Part shown: positions 56,117-64,000 of the stretch, one piece after another
How positions within the stretch are numbered: the first letter of the stretch is position 1
How the letters are laid out: every line of letters starts with the position of its first letter
DNA from: Chloroflexota bacterium
GTDB lineage: Bacteria; Chloroflexota; Anaerolineae; Anaerolineales; UBA11579
DNA: 64,000 nucleotides
Reading direction: 5' to 3'
Assembly (NCBI GenBank): GCA_018662365.1
Contig: JABJGH010000022.1
Coordinates: 1 to 64,000 of the forward strand
The notes under the pieces: generated by a model
Told to the model about the DNA's origin: nothing
Databases searched by the model: none
What the model saw: only the letters and a program-made list of their open reading frames with translations
Made by a program: the position numbers and the translations under genes

Positions 56117-56734
56117 TTAATTTTGTAAGCTTTCTAATTCAGAATTTATAGCAGTTATGATTGCGCTGGGGTTTGCTCCAATTAAGGAAAATCCATTAAC
56201 TAAAAATGCAGGTGTTCCTCTTAATCCTAATGCTCTAGCAGCCTGTAAGTCAAAATCCACAGTATCCTTATGTTGATTACTATCAAGGCATTGTTCAAAG
56301 ATGGAAACATCTAAATTTGATTTTTCAGCATAAGCCAAAAGGTCTTTTTGGGAAAGTGCCGAGTAATTTTCACGCTCAAAGGTTGCATCATGAAATTCCC
56401 AAAATTTTCCTTGATCTAAAGCGCATTGGCCTGCCTCTGCGGCCTTAGGGGAATACGATGTGATAACTGGGAAATCTTTCCATTCGAATTTGACTTGCCC
56501 GTCAAACGTGGATAATATTTCTTGAATAATACCTGCCTCATGCCAAGATTGACATGCTTCACATCCAAAGTCACCAAATTCTGTTAAAGTGACCACCGTA
56601 TTTTGATTTCCTTTATACGGATTTTCATTTAACCTTTCAAGAGAATTTGCAACAGGTTTTGGGGCTGTAATAATATTATGTTTCCTGCGCAATCTTTCTC
56701 GTTGAGTTAATTGCTTGTTGTTGCGAGAGGGCAT
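56117..56734 (-). CDS. DsbA-like thiol-disulfide oxidoreductase (Thioredoxin_4)
   Basis: A 205-residue thioredoxin-fold protein with the helical insertion of the DsbA type. The redox pair is in FGDFGCEACQSW (Cys58, Cys61), and the cis-proline turn is GLRGTPAFLVNG. No clear signal peptide is seen; the first 25 residues are basic and polar, so it may be cytoplasmic or tethered. It heads the DUF1684-DUF3179 group and may reduce or oxidise a partner there. Confidence 0.87.
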   Translation of the reverse strand: MPSRNNKQLTQRERLRRKHNIITAPKPVANSLERLNENPYKGNQNTVVTLTEFGDFGCEACQSWHEAGIIQEILSTFDGQVKFEWKDFPVITSYSPKAAEAGQCALDQGKFWEFHDATFERENYSALSQKDLLAYAEKSNLDVSIFEQCLDSNQHKDTVDFDLQAARALGLRGTPAFLVNGFSLIGANPSAIITAINSELESLQN

Positions 56735-56806
56735 ATGGATAATTCCTGGTTTTTGGTTAGCATTATCATCTGACGAAGAGTAGAGAGTTTCTCTTACGCT
56801 AATTTA

Positions 56807-57825
56807 TTAAAAATTTTTTGGAATCAAGATATTAAGGATTAATCCGAATATAAATAACTCCCCGGCTTTTCTATTGAAATGCATTGCCCAGCCCACGTAC
56901 CACAGGGGCCAAACAGTCCATTCTTCTGGTGCTTCAAGAGGTTTTGGCTCAGAATATACCTTCCAAGTTTGTCGCAATCTTGGTGCTGCCAAAAGTGTGA
57001 GAAGTATCCAGGGTCCGGTAAATTTGAAGTAAACCAGGGCAAATATCATGAGATAAAACAAAATGAAAAAGAATTTGTTTAATACTAAAGAGTTTTTCTC
57101 TCCTAATAACACTGGGACTGATCTCACCCCCAGTGGTTTATCAGAACTTATTTTATCAATATGTTTACCCACCAACACAGAGGCTACAATCAAACCATAG
57201 GGGAGTGTTGCGAACCAAATGGCGTTGGTAATTTCCCCAGAAGAAACAAACGCCGTTCCGCCGATCATAAGGGGCGCCCCCATACCAACAGGGAAGTAAT
57301 TTCACCTAAACCAATTCTCTTTAAGATACTGGTATATCCTAAACTTAATAAAAATCCCGATACGGCAAAAAAGATTACCCAGGGACCTCTAACTGATGTT
57401 AAGTAGATCATGATCGCTGCATCGATGAGAGTAAATACGAAAGCAGATTGCAGCAAGCCCTTTGGCGTTGTCAACCCACCCAATATTGGATGAACAGAGT
57501 ATTGAGCTCTTGGGTAATCTTCTGTATCCACGCCGCTTTTTACATCCGCATAGTCATTAATCACATTATTTGCCGCATGGGCAAGAAGTAAACCAAAAAC
57601 GCTGAGAGCTGCATAAAACCAATTTATTTTACCGATTTCTGCGGCTAATAGAACCCCTATTAATCCAGATGTAAAAGTCATAGAAAATACACAGGCTCTT
57701 ATAATAACTAGCCATCTGGTGATGAAATCAGCTTTATCAATTTCTGGAACATTACAGCCATTGATTGCCATCGCCCATCGTTTAAACATTGGGAGGGGAT
57801 GTTGAGTTAAATTTACATTCTCCAT
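56807..57825 (-). pseudogene. UbiA-family prenyltransferase (MenA-like), frameshifted
   Basis: An integral membrane prenyltransferase in two frames. The first part (57825-57265) has LAHAANNVINDYADVKSGVD, with the Asp-rich diphosphate site, and ends at a stop just after TSLLVWG. The second part (57283-56807) continues as APLMIGGTAFVSS and has the second Asp site LVGKHIDKISSDKPLG. Joining across a G5 run (57284-57275) by one extra base gives an uninterrupted protein of about 340 residues. It is either a sequencing error or a real mutation; a menaquinone role fits the bc-type complex nearby. Confidence 0.75.
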
Positions 57826-57955
57826 TAAAAAATCTCCATAAAATAATTTAGAGTGTCATAAAAAACTGGTTATTTTTTCTTAACACAAGCTATCATTATG
57901 CTGTTAACGTAGGAGTTTGAGGAATTTTTTGAGGATCGACAATAAAAATTTAGAT

Positions 57956-58702
57956 TTATATTGGTTTTGTACCGATTGCATAAAAAGTTGGGATATATAG
58001 CACTCTGTACCCTAGATTCCAAGATTGCCGGTCAATTTTCTTTAGTCTCATAATCTCCTTAATATTTGGCGAATTTTTTATGTCGGATTTGATAACTTCC
58101 CATTCAAGATCAAACGAATTTACCGACGGGGAGGTATTCCATGAACCATTGATTACCCCATATTCAATATCCTTCATCCGAGAATCTTGAAAAATTTTCT
58201 TGATTTTTCTGCCCATAAAAGGATCAGCACCTTGGCTGATTAGGCTATTAGTTTGCGCTTTGCCAATGACTTCAAATTTTTCCGGAAAGTCAATTCTGCC
58301 GCCGTAATCTGGTTCGGCGATTGCGATAATTTTCCCACCGGGTTTTGTCACCCGGATCATTTCCTCTAAAACTATTTGGGGGGACTGAACCCATAATAAT
58401 AGGAATTGGCAGAAGGAATTGTCCAAGGCATTATCTCCGAAAGGCAATTTATGGGCATCTGCGCAAGATAAGTTTAAACCTGGATTATTTAATTTGGCAA
58501 AAGACAAGCTTTCCATATCGATATCCACACCCATGGAGGTTTCTGGTCTAATTCCATCTAAAGAGACGCCAGTGCCGCAGCCCACATCTAATATTCTCTC
58601 TGCGGCGTTAAGATGTGATTTGCGAAAAAGATATTGTCGAACTTTTTCGGTCCATTGCGCCTGTTGTTGATAGCGGGAATGCCAAAATTGAATTTCCTTC
58701 AT
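57956..58702 (-). CDS. SAM-dependent class I methyltransferase
   Basis: A 248-residue cytoplasmic methyltransferase. The SAM loop is ILDVGCGTGVSLDGI near residue 37, followed by GVDIDMESLSFAK and the LSCADAHKLPFGDNALD acidic site. It starts divergently from the radical SAM gene 104 bases away. Its substrate is unknown, though the shared intergenic space might link it to that module. Confidence 0.85.
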   Translation of the reverse strand: MKEIQFWHSRYQQQAQWTEKVRQYLFRKSHLNAAERILDVGCGTGVSLDGIRPETSMGVDIDMESLSFAKLNNPGLNLSCADAHKLPFGDNALDNSFCQFLLLWVQSPQIVLEEMIRVTKPGGKIIAIAEPDYGGRIDFPEKFEVIGKAQTNSLISQGADPFMGRKIKKIFQDSRMKDIEYGVINGSWNTSPSVNSFDLEWEVIKSDIKNSPNIKEIMRLKKIDRQSWNLGYRVLYIPTFYAIGTKPI

Positions 58703-58806
58703 ATAAGTAATTATATCTTTGCGGAAGCAAATCTGTACAAAATGGTTTGACCATATTATTTTTTCTGCTTATACTTATCTGATACGATTCCCAATGGAGT
58801 TTATCA

Positions 58807-60432
58807 ATGCTAAATATCAATGAAATCAGTTCCAAGGTTGGCGAATATTTTAAATCAGATATTGTAAATTTTGGTCGTGTAATTAATGGGGTTAGTGCTA
58901 AAAAAACCGGACTATTTACCTACTCAGTATTCCAAGACGATGGCAGGGAGATGAGAATTCACCTGCGAAAAGAATCTGACGGAAATGGAATATTATTTAT
59001 TGATGTAACAGACGTAATACATTTAAATTCTACTGCAACTGATATTGCACAAATGGCATTAGAGGGGCATTCTAAAAACCGCACAAAAAATTTTATTTTT
59101 AACAAGTATTCTGGAATTGATAAAAATGATATTGATTCCCAAATATCAAATATTTTCAATATGATCGATCATTTTAAGGTTCATTCAGGGGATTGCTACA
59201 CTTGTGGTCTCTCAAGCTCATTTGAAATGGCTCCCCTTTTTAGTTTAAATGTGAACGCACCGTTCAAGGTAGATATTGCTTTGACTTATGGATGTAATAA
59301 TAATTGCCCCCATTGTTATAACGAAGCTGATCGATTTTCACTTCAGTCTCTTGAACTTGAAAAGTGGAAAATTGTAATAGATAAAATTGTGGAGCTTGGT
59401 GTTCCACATTTGATACTCACCGGAGGGGAAGCCACTCTTCATCCGGAATTACCTGAAATTATTAATTACGCGGACAGTAGCGGAATGATCGTTGGTTTAA
59501 ATTCAAATGGGCGCTATTTGGCGCACGAATCCTACATGAATAAATTGGCCTCCTCAGGGTTAAATCATGTACAAATAACATTAGGGTCTAACCAAGAAGA
59601 AGTCCACAACGCTATGATGGGGGCTAAATCTTTCAAGCAAACTGTCAATGGTATTGAAACTGCAATCGATAGTGGCATTCACGTGATCACAAATACTACG
59701 TTAATGCGATCCAATATGGATCACGCTGAAGAAATTATCGATTTTCTTTATGATTTAGGTATTCGGACATTTGCGATGAATGGAATGATCTACTCTGGTG
59801 GTGGATTTGCGGATCCCAATGCAATTACAGAAAAAGAAATGCCCGCTTTGCTTGTTCGAGTTAGGGACCACGCACAAAGGCTAGGGATGCGCTTTCTCTG
59901 GTACACGCCCACTGAATATTGTAGGTTATCTCCAGTTGAATTAGAAATAGGAGCCAAAAGGTGCAACGCGGGGGAGTATTCGATGTGCATTGAGCCAAAT
60001 GGAGATGTGTTGCCCTGCCAATCCTATTATGTATCGGCGGGGAATATTATCAATGACCCCTGGGAAGAAATTTGGCAAGGGGAATTATTCCGAAGTTTTA
60101 GGGAACGAGGCGATCAACCTGAATTCGGAAAATTACCTGAAAAATGCTGGGAATGCCCCGATCTAGTTTTATGCGGTGGGGGATGTAGAATCGAGAGGGA
60201 AGCGCGGGACGGTGTGCGGGTTTCTGAAGACGCTGGGGGAGGATGCTCAGGATGTAGTGGAAGTTGTGGAACTGGAGGCTCCTCCAATGTTGTTCGTTCG
60301 CATAACCATACATCTGGGCTCATCAGCGGTGATGGTTATGCTCCAATAGGGAGTCAAATTAAAGACGATCTGAGAAGCACTGGTGGAAATCAATTAATTT
60401 CTAAGGACGATTTATTTTCTTTGGAAAATTAA
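58807..60432 (+). CDS. Radical SAM/SPASM protein with PqqD-like N-terminus and Cys-Gly tail
   Basis: A 541-residue radical SAM enzyme of the peptide-modifying type. The N-terminus (about 1-100) resembles a PqqD-like peptide-binding domain (VIHLNSTATDI). The radical SAM motif is YGCNNNCPHC (Cys163, 167, 170), with TGGE at 205-208. The SPASM region has CNAGEYSMC, CQSYYV and CWECPDLVLCGGGC, ligands for extra clusters. After Cys460 comes a tail GGGCSGCSGSCGTGGSSN. The partner is probably the DUF2207-like protein encoded next. The target peptide is not known. Confidence 0.85.
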   Translation: MLNINEISSKVGEYFKSDIVNFGRVINGVSAKKTGLFTYSVFQDDGREMRIHLRKESDGNGILFIDVTDVIHLNSTATDIAQMALEGHSKNRTKNFIFNKYSGIDKNDIDSQISNIFNMIDHFKVHSGDCYTCGLSSSFEMAPLFSLNVNAPFKVDIALTYGCNNNCPHCYNEADRFSLQSLELEKWKIVIDKIVELGVPHLILTGGEATLHPELPEIINYADSSGMIVGLNSNGRYLAHESYMNKLASSGLNHVQITLGSNQEEVHNAMMGAKSFKQTVNGIETAIDSGIHVITNTTLMRSNMDHAEEIIDFLYDLGIRTFAMNGMIYSGGGFADPNAITEKEMPALLVRVRDHAQRLGMRFLWYTPTEYCRLSPVELEIGAKRCNAGEYSMCIEPNGDVLPCQSYYVSAGNIINDPWEEIWQGELFRSFRERGDQPEFGKLPEKCWECPDLVLCGGGCRIEREARDGVRVSEDAGGGCSGCSGSCGTGGSSNVVRSHNHTSGLISGDGYAPIGSQIKDDLRSTGGNQLISKDDLFSLEN

Positions 60433-61436
60433 TGGAAAATATTCTGGAGTTTTTTTATCCCAATCAACTAATAAATGTTCTTTTAATAATAATTAATTTT
60501 GTCTTGTTATGGGTTATATATTTTCGTAAATACTACGGCACGATAAAGCTTATTTGCTTTTTTATTAATCTTGCAGTATTAGCTTCGGCTTTGGTTTATC
60601 CTCCTTCTAGTTATCTAATTTTAGGATTAATGCTCATTTTATTATTTCCCTTTCGAAATAATAATCCAAAGATTCTATATCAAACGCCTAAAGCTGTTTT
60701 TGAAGGCGGAGGAATTAGGCGAGGATTGACACCGCCTGAAACCGCTGGGCTATTAGGAAAAACTCCTGCTTTGGTTATTACCCTGGTAATTATGCAAATG
60801 CTAAAAAAAGGATTTCTTGAATTTGGCAAGAAACCATTATCCTTTTTAATACCAAGGAGTATGCAACCTAAAGAAACAAGTTTGAATTACGTGGATAGAG
60901 AAAAGAGTCGCAGAGAAAATGCCCAAAAATTGAATGCTGTATTGACACCCTACGAAGAAATGGTATTTGAGTATTTTGAGCAGAAAAAAGGGTTATCGCT
61001 CAATGAAATGAACTTCGATTTTTTCCCAACGCTATTTTCAGATTATTTAAACTGGCGAATTGGGGGCTATGATATTCCGTTGTCTAAAGATTATTATGAA
61101 AAAATAGTAAATCGTTCACATATCGAAATTCGAAGCGAGGGTAATTTAATCAATAATAAGAGTGAAGTAATTGAAAGAAATATATTTTGGATACTTTTGA
61201 GTACAGATTTTGAACAAACAATCAATAAAGAATTTTCGGATTTCTTTCCAAGTTGGTTTGAAACCGATTCAAAAAACAAAGAAAGAAGAGATTTCATAAA
61301 AGAATACAAAGATTTAGTGCTTAACGTCCAAGCCAGTTTATCTGATGATTTGGGGATTATTGAAATTTCAGAAAATATAAATGCGACATCTGAAAATTTA
61401 TTATCGGATATTGCCAAAGCTACTAGATCTGGTTAA
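60432..61436 (+). CDS. DUF2207-like membrane protein, C-terminal half only
   Basis: A 334-residue protein starting with two or three membrane helices (residues 10-75), then a cytoplasmic part with GIRRGLTPPETAGLLGKTP and LVIMQMLKKGFLEF, which match the GIKRGLSAIEAGILLEQP block of the DUF2207 protein at the window end. It lacks the extracellular domain and the Cys-rich tail of that protein. Its ATG overlaps the radical SAM stop by one base, so it is coupled to it. Function unknown. Confidence 0.75.
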   Translation: MENILEFFYPNQLINVLLIIINFVLLWVIYFRKYYGTIKLICFFINLAVLASALVYPPSSYLILGLMLILLFPFRNNNPKILYQTPKAVFEGGGIRRGLTPPETAGLLGKTPALVITLVIMQMLKKGFLEFGKKPLSFLIPRSMQPKETSLNYVDREKSRRENAQKLNAVLTPYEEMVFEYFEQKKGLSLNEMNFDFFPTLFSDYLNWRIGGYDIPLSKDYYEKIVNRSHIEIRSEGNLINNKSEVIERNIFWILLSTDFEQTINKEFSDFFPSWFETDSKNKERRDFIKEYKDLVLNVQASLSDDLGIIEISENINATSENLLSDIAKATRSG

Positions 61437-61441
61437 ATAGA

Positions 61442-61475
61442 AAATGAGACTTGTTATATTTTACAAGTCTCATTT
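61442..61475. terminator. Bidirectional terminator between the two radical SAM modules
   Basis: A perfect 13-bp stem (61442-61454 and 61463-61475) with an eight-base loop, A/T at its ends, between the convergent genes. Confidence 0.85.
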
Positions 61476-61506
61476 CAGGTACTTATACTAAAGATTTTTA
61501 AACTTA

Positions 61507-62694
61507 TTATTGTTTGGTTTTATTCCAGATCGTTCCCCAATCATCCTTCAGAATATTCCCCAACACCTGGTTCTTCCCTTGGGAGGGAAGTACATCACCG
61601 TCAGGTTCAACATAAAGCCAAGCTTTGCCAGACCCTGGTGGGGATTCGTCATTTTTTTCTATTTCTAATTCTAAAGAAACGGGATTTAATTCCGAGTAGG
61701 GCACGGGAAGATCCCAAATAAGTTCAATATCTTGATCATCAAGATAATCTCTCGCTTTTTGAAGTTCTCCAGAAAGCGTACTGTCATTTTCGCTCAAGGA
61801 GACAGCTGATACGCCAGCTTCTATTATTTTGTCAATAAGGGTTTCAATATTACTGGAATTTTCTTTTGTGAGGGTCAAATGAGCAGCAACAAATATGTCT
61901 TCTCTTAGGGTTTCTGCCCAATAGGAGAAACTTGCTAATGCTTCCCAAGAGGAGTTGCTTTCAGGATTCAGAACGATCATAGTATGATCCAATCCAGCCT
62001 GAAGTAATTTTTGCAAGTAGGAAGGATCTCCTAATTTTTTGCCATTTGTTAGTAATCCTGTGACTTGTCCATTTTTTTCTGCATGCGCTAAGAGTAAGGG
62101 AAGGTCCTCTCTTAGTGTAGGCTCTCCTCCAGTGAAAAGTAAATGAGGGATACCGTTTGCCCATGATTTATCAATTATGGATATCCATTCATCGGTAGTC
62201 AATTCTCTATCCACACATTTTGTGGGGCTAGAGCCACTAATGTCATCAGAATCTACAGTATAAGTAATTGCGCAATCTAATCTGTATGGCGCTGAAATTT
62301 CTTCTTCAGAAGAAATGTTTCTATCGAAATCTAAAGAAATCACAGGGTCTAGATCTTGAGAAGTTAATAATGTGTCAATCCTATTTTTGAATTCCTGATA
62401 ATCATTTTCAATAATTGAGGATTTGGTTTTATATCGCTTTGAAAAATGTTGGATTACTTCATAGTTAGGTAAATTATTCACTAGAAAATATGCATATTCT
62501 GTGGCAGTTTCGTTCAAGTGTAGGATGGTAGAAGCATTTACCATAAGCACACCTTTTCCAGAAGATTCTACACGGAGGTGCAATCGATAATTTAAAGGAT
62601 CATCTAACGGAGCCATATATGAATACATACCTGGCGGAAATGCCTGAGGTTTATTATTTGGAGTTCTTAAATTTTCTAACCAATTCTTAAACAT
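61507..62694 (-). CDS. Degenerate radical SAM protein lacking the cluster cysteines
   Basis: A 395-residue paralogue of the radical SAM protein at 58807. It keeps the PqqD-like N-terminus (TILHLNETATEY), the FTGGEPTLREDLP block and the SPASM-like YVEPDGDVLPSQG. The CxxxCxxC motif is gone: the site reads TYTVDSDDISGSSPTKC. The SPASM cysteines are lost (CQ became SQ) and the protein ends early. It is probably not a radical enzyme but may bind peptide. The start at 62694 follows a GGGGAGGAAG site in the upstream gene; the longer frame from 62757 is out of register with that gene. Confidence 0.8.
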   Translation of the reverse strand: MFKNWLENLRTPNNKPQAFPPGMYSYMAPLDDPLNYRLHLRVESSGKGVLMVNASTILHLNETATEYAYFLVNNLPNYEVIQHFSKRYKTKSSIIENDYQEFKNRIDTLLTSQDLDPVISLDFDRNISSEEEISAPYRLDCAITYTVDSDDISGSSPTKCVDRELTTDEWISIIDKSWANGIPHLLFTGGEPTLREDLPLLLAHAEKNGQVTGLLTNGKKLGDPSYLQKLLQAGLDHTMIVLNPESNSSWEALASFSYWAETLREDIFVAAHLTLTKENSSNIETLIDKIIEAGVSAVSLSENDSTLSGELQKARDYLDDQDIELIWDLPVPYSELNPVSLELEIEKNDESPPGSGKAWLYVEPDGDVLPSQGKNQVLGNILKDDWGTIWNKTKQ

Positions 62695-62696
62695 AA

Positions 62697-64000
62697 TTAT
62701 CTTCCTCCCCCGGCACATGCACAAGCGCAGCCCGCACAGGCACAGGCGCAAGCACATGAACTCCCTCCACCTCCACCTCCGCTTCCTCTGTAACTGCTGC
62801 TAGGCTTAGGTGGAGGGTTTGTGGTCTTTGTGATGCCATTAGTGAAATCTGTAATGTTTCCGACAACTCCAGCAGAAAACCCTTGGACGCCATTGACAAC
62901 CGAAGCGGCAAAATCTGAACCTGGAAGATTAGGCAATCCTGAGCCTCCAGGTGTTGGTTTCATTGTGGGGCCGGAAGGTTTTGATGGAGTGGATGGGCTT
63001 CTATATACAGGATCGTATCGGGGCCACCAGATGGGTGTAATAATTGGACGGTTTTGAAAAACCTCTTTGGTGCGATCATCATACTTCTTATCCAGCATCG
63101 TCCATTGCATCACATCATCGTAAATTTCACCACGCATTTCAGGAGTATCTGCCTTCTCAACTTGAGCCCAAGCTTTCTCCATTATGGACTTATAGTAGGT
63201 GACAGTTTCTCTTTTGCTAAAACCCTTCATTTTTCTCGTTACAGATTTAACAAGTTTTAACATTGTCTTCTGTAATTCTTTGCGTCTTGGCTTTTTTTGC
63301 TTCTCCATTGCTCCCAGGAAATCAACTTCATACGGTCGTAATTTTTGGGGAGGGGGATCAATTAAAGTCAGCTTTAATGGATCCTTGGTTTCAACCACTG
63401 CGGCTTCTTTTTTGATGCAAGCGAATAAGATCATCATTAGGATCTTGTCCATCGGTTGTTCCAACAGAATGCCCGCTTCTATCGCCGATAGACCCCGTTT
63501 AATCCCATGACCGGCTATTGATATTTTTGGTGGCAGATATTTTAGTTTCCTGCGTTTCGTGCTAATAATACTAATTACCGGGATTCCAATAATAAAAGCT
63601 GCGGCTCCAGCGCACATCAAAAAGCCAAGAAGATCTTCGGGATCTATGCCTAAACGCTGCCAAATGGTTGGAACAGTAATTGTGTCGGCAGGAACATAAG
63701 ATTTTGGAAATGATGCACCAAATAAATATTGAGTATGGCCATTGGCTCCCGGGTTTTCCCAAACATAAATAATTCTGCCTTGTTCATCTAAACCTGAAAA
63801 TGGTTCAGCAGAAAAACCGGAGGGTGCCTGGTGATATTTCGGCTCATCAGGAAGTACACCTTTGGGCAGGTGATACACGACGGTAAGATCCGTTTGTCCA
63901 CTAACAAAATCAGAATCAAACCAGGTTGGGGAAAAAACAGCGCTGGCATAATTGCCATCGTCTGAATCTTCGAAGAGGACATTTGTAATATTAGATATAA
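62697..64000 (-). CDS. DUF2207-like membrane protein with alternating Cys-Ala C-terminus (start outside window)
   Basis: About 433 residues are visible and the frame stays open at 64000. The order is an extracellular part (TDLTVVYHLPKG and VWENPGANGHTQYLFG), one membrane helix (LMCAGAAAFIIGIPVISII), and a cytoplasmic part with GIKRGLSAIEAGILLEQP, followed by a Pro/Ser linker. The chain ends GGGGSSCACACACAGCACAC-AGGGR: seven cysteines in a Cys-Ala alternation. The Cys and Ala codons vary, so the repeat is kept at protein level. A strong ribosome site for the dead radical SAM gene lies inside the tail. Confidence 0.8.
   Translation of the reverse strand, partial: ISNITNVLFEDSDDGNYASAVFSPTWFDSDFVSGQTDLTVVYHLPKGVLPDEPKYHQAPSGFSAEPFSGLDEQGRIIYVWENPGANGHTQYLFGASFPKSYVPADTITVPTIWQRLGIDPEDLLGFLMCAGAAAFIIGIPVISIISTKRRKLKYLPPKISIAGHGIKRGLSAIEAGILLEQPMDKILMMILFACIKKEAAVVETKDPLKLTLIDPPPQKLRPYEVDFLGAMEKQKKPRRKELQKTMLKLVKSVTRKMKGFSKRETVTYYKSIMEKAWAQVEKADTPEMRGEIYDDVMQWTMLDKKYDDRTKEVFQNRPIITPIWWPRYDPVYRSPSTPSKPSGPTMKPTPGGSGLPNLPGSDFAASVVNGVQGFSAGVVGNITDFTNGITKTTNPPPKPSSSYRGSGGGGGGSSCACACACAGCACACAGGGR

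Noticed and set aside
62697-62757. Upstream start for the degenerate radical SAM gene (MCLRLCLCG...)
   Set aside because: Those residues are the Cys-Ala tail of the overlapping gene read in another frame; the ATG at 62694 has a strong ribosome site.
62700-62757. Cys-Ala tail as a DNA microsatellite or assembly artefact
   Set aside because: Both Cys codons and all four Ala codons are used, so the DNA itself is not repeating.
1-64000. Mobile elements, CRISPR arrays, rRNA and defence islands
   Set aside because: No transposase, integrase, repeat-spacer array or rRNA segment was found.

Overview
The window looks like a chromosomal segment of an AT-rich, probably single-membrane bacterium. The most likely assignment is Chloroflexota, close to Anaerolineae. 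This rests on gene content: an NB-ARC/TPR regulator, PFOR followed by a dihydroorotate-dehydrogenase-like gene, a split acyl-CoA carboxylase, LCP and YbbR/CdaA proteins, DUF3179, and DUF2207 membrane proteins beside radical SAM enzymes. The taxonomy is inference. I saw no insertion sequence, prophage, CRISPR array or rRNA.

Layout. 1-3.1 kb: rhlE (cut by the window edge) and typA. 3.2-6.7 kb: a four-gene operon with ATGA overlaps, ubiD-acnX large-acnX small-ubiX, matching the distinctive steps of the archaeal modified mevalonate pathway. 6.9-13.7 kb: OsmC, a DUF1566 lipoprotein, PFOR and a DHOD-like protein. 13.9-16.3 kb: a split NB-ARC/TPR regulator. 16.3-18.5 kb: an operon of PAP2 phosphatase, nucleotidyltransferase and an unknown. 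18.7-23.7 kb: ilvE, then a cysteine operon (cysM-mec-cysO/DUF4395-thioredoxin-moeZ) preceded by a leader peptide with two Cys codons and a classical attenuator. 23.8-31.4 kb: LmbE, LysE, rplS, murI, CYTH and acyl-CoA carboxylase genes. 31.6-36.4 kb: a Rieske/cytochrome b/multi-haem cytochrome c module. 36.4-45.8 kb: SRP RNA, ksgA, DPM1-like, roadblock, hutI, HD, IMPase, surE, LCP and others. 45.9-46.3 kb: three tRNAs. 46.5-54.3 kb: kbl/bioF, coaE-GNAT, cdaA, ybbR, der, lepB and a LURP-one-like protein. 54.4-57.8 kb: a redox operon ending in a DUF3179 lipoprotein that appears to be a selenoprotein. 58-64 kb: a methyltransferase and two convergent radical SAM/DUF2207 modules, one with an intact enzyme and one with a dead paralogue beside a Cys-Ala tailed membrane protein.

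How the parts fit. UbiX would make prenyl-FMN for UbiD, which would decarboxylate the product of the AcnX dehydratase to isopentenyl phosphate. MoeZ would load sulfur on CysO, CysM would make the CysO-cysteine adduct and the JAMM protease Mec would release cysteine; the leader would sense cysteinyl-tRNA. The strongest new leads are the in-frame UGA with a SECIS-like hairpin in DUF3179, the archaeal-type mevalonate operon, the cysteine attenuator, the CysO-membrane fusion, and the paired radical SAM/DUF2207 modules.
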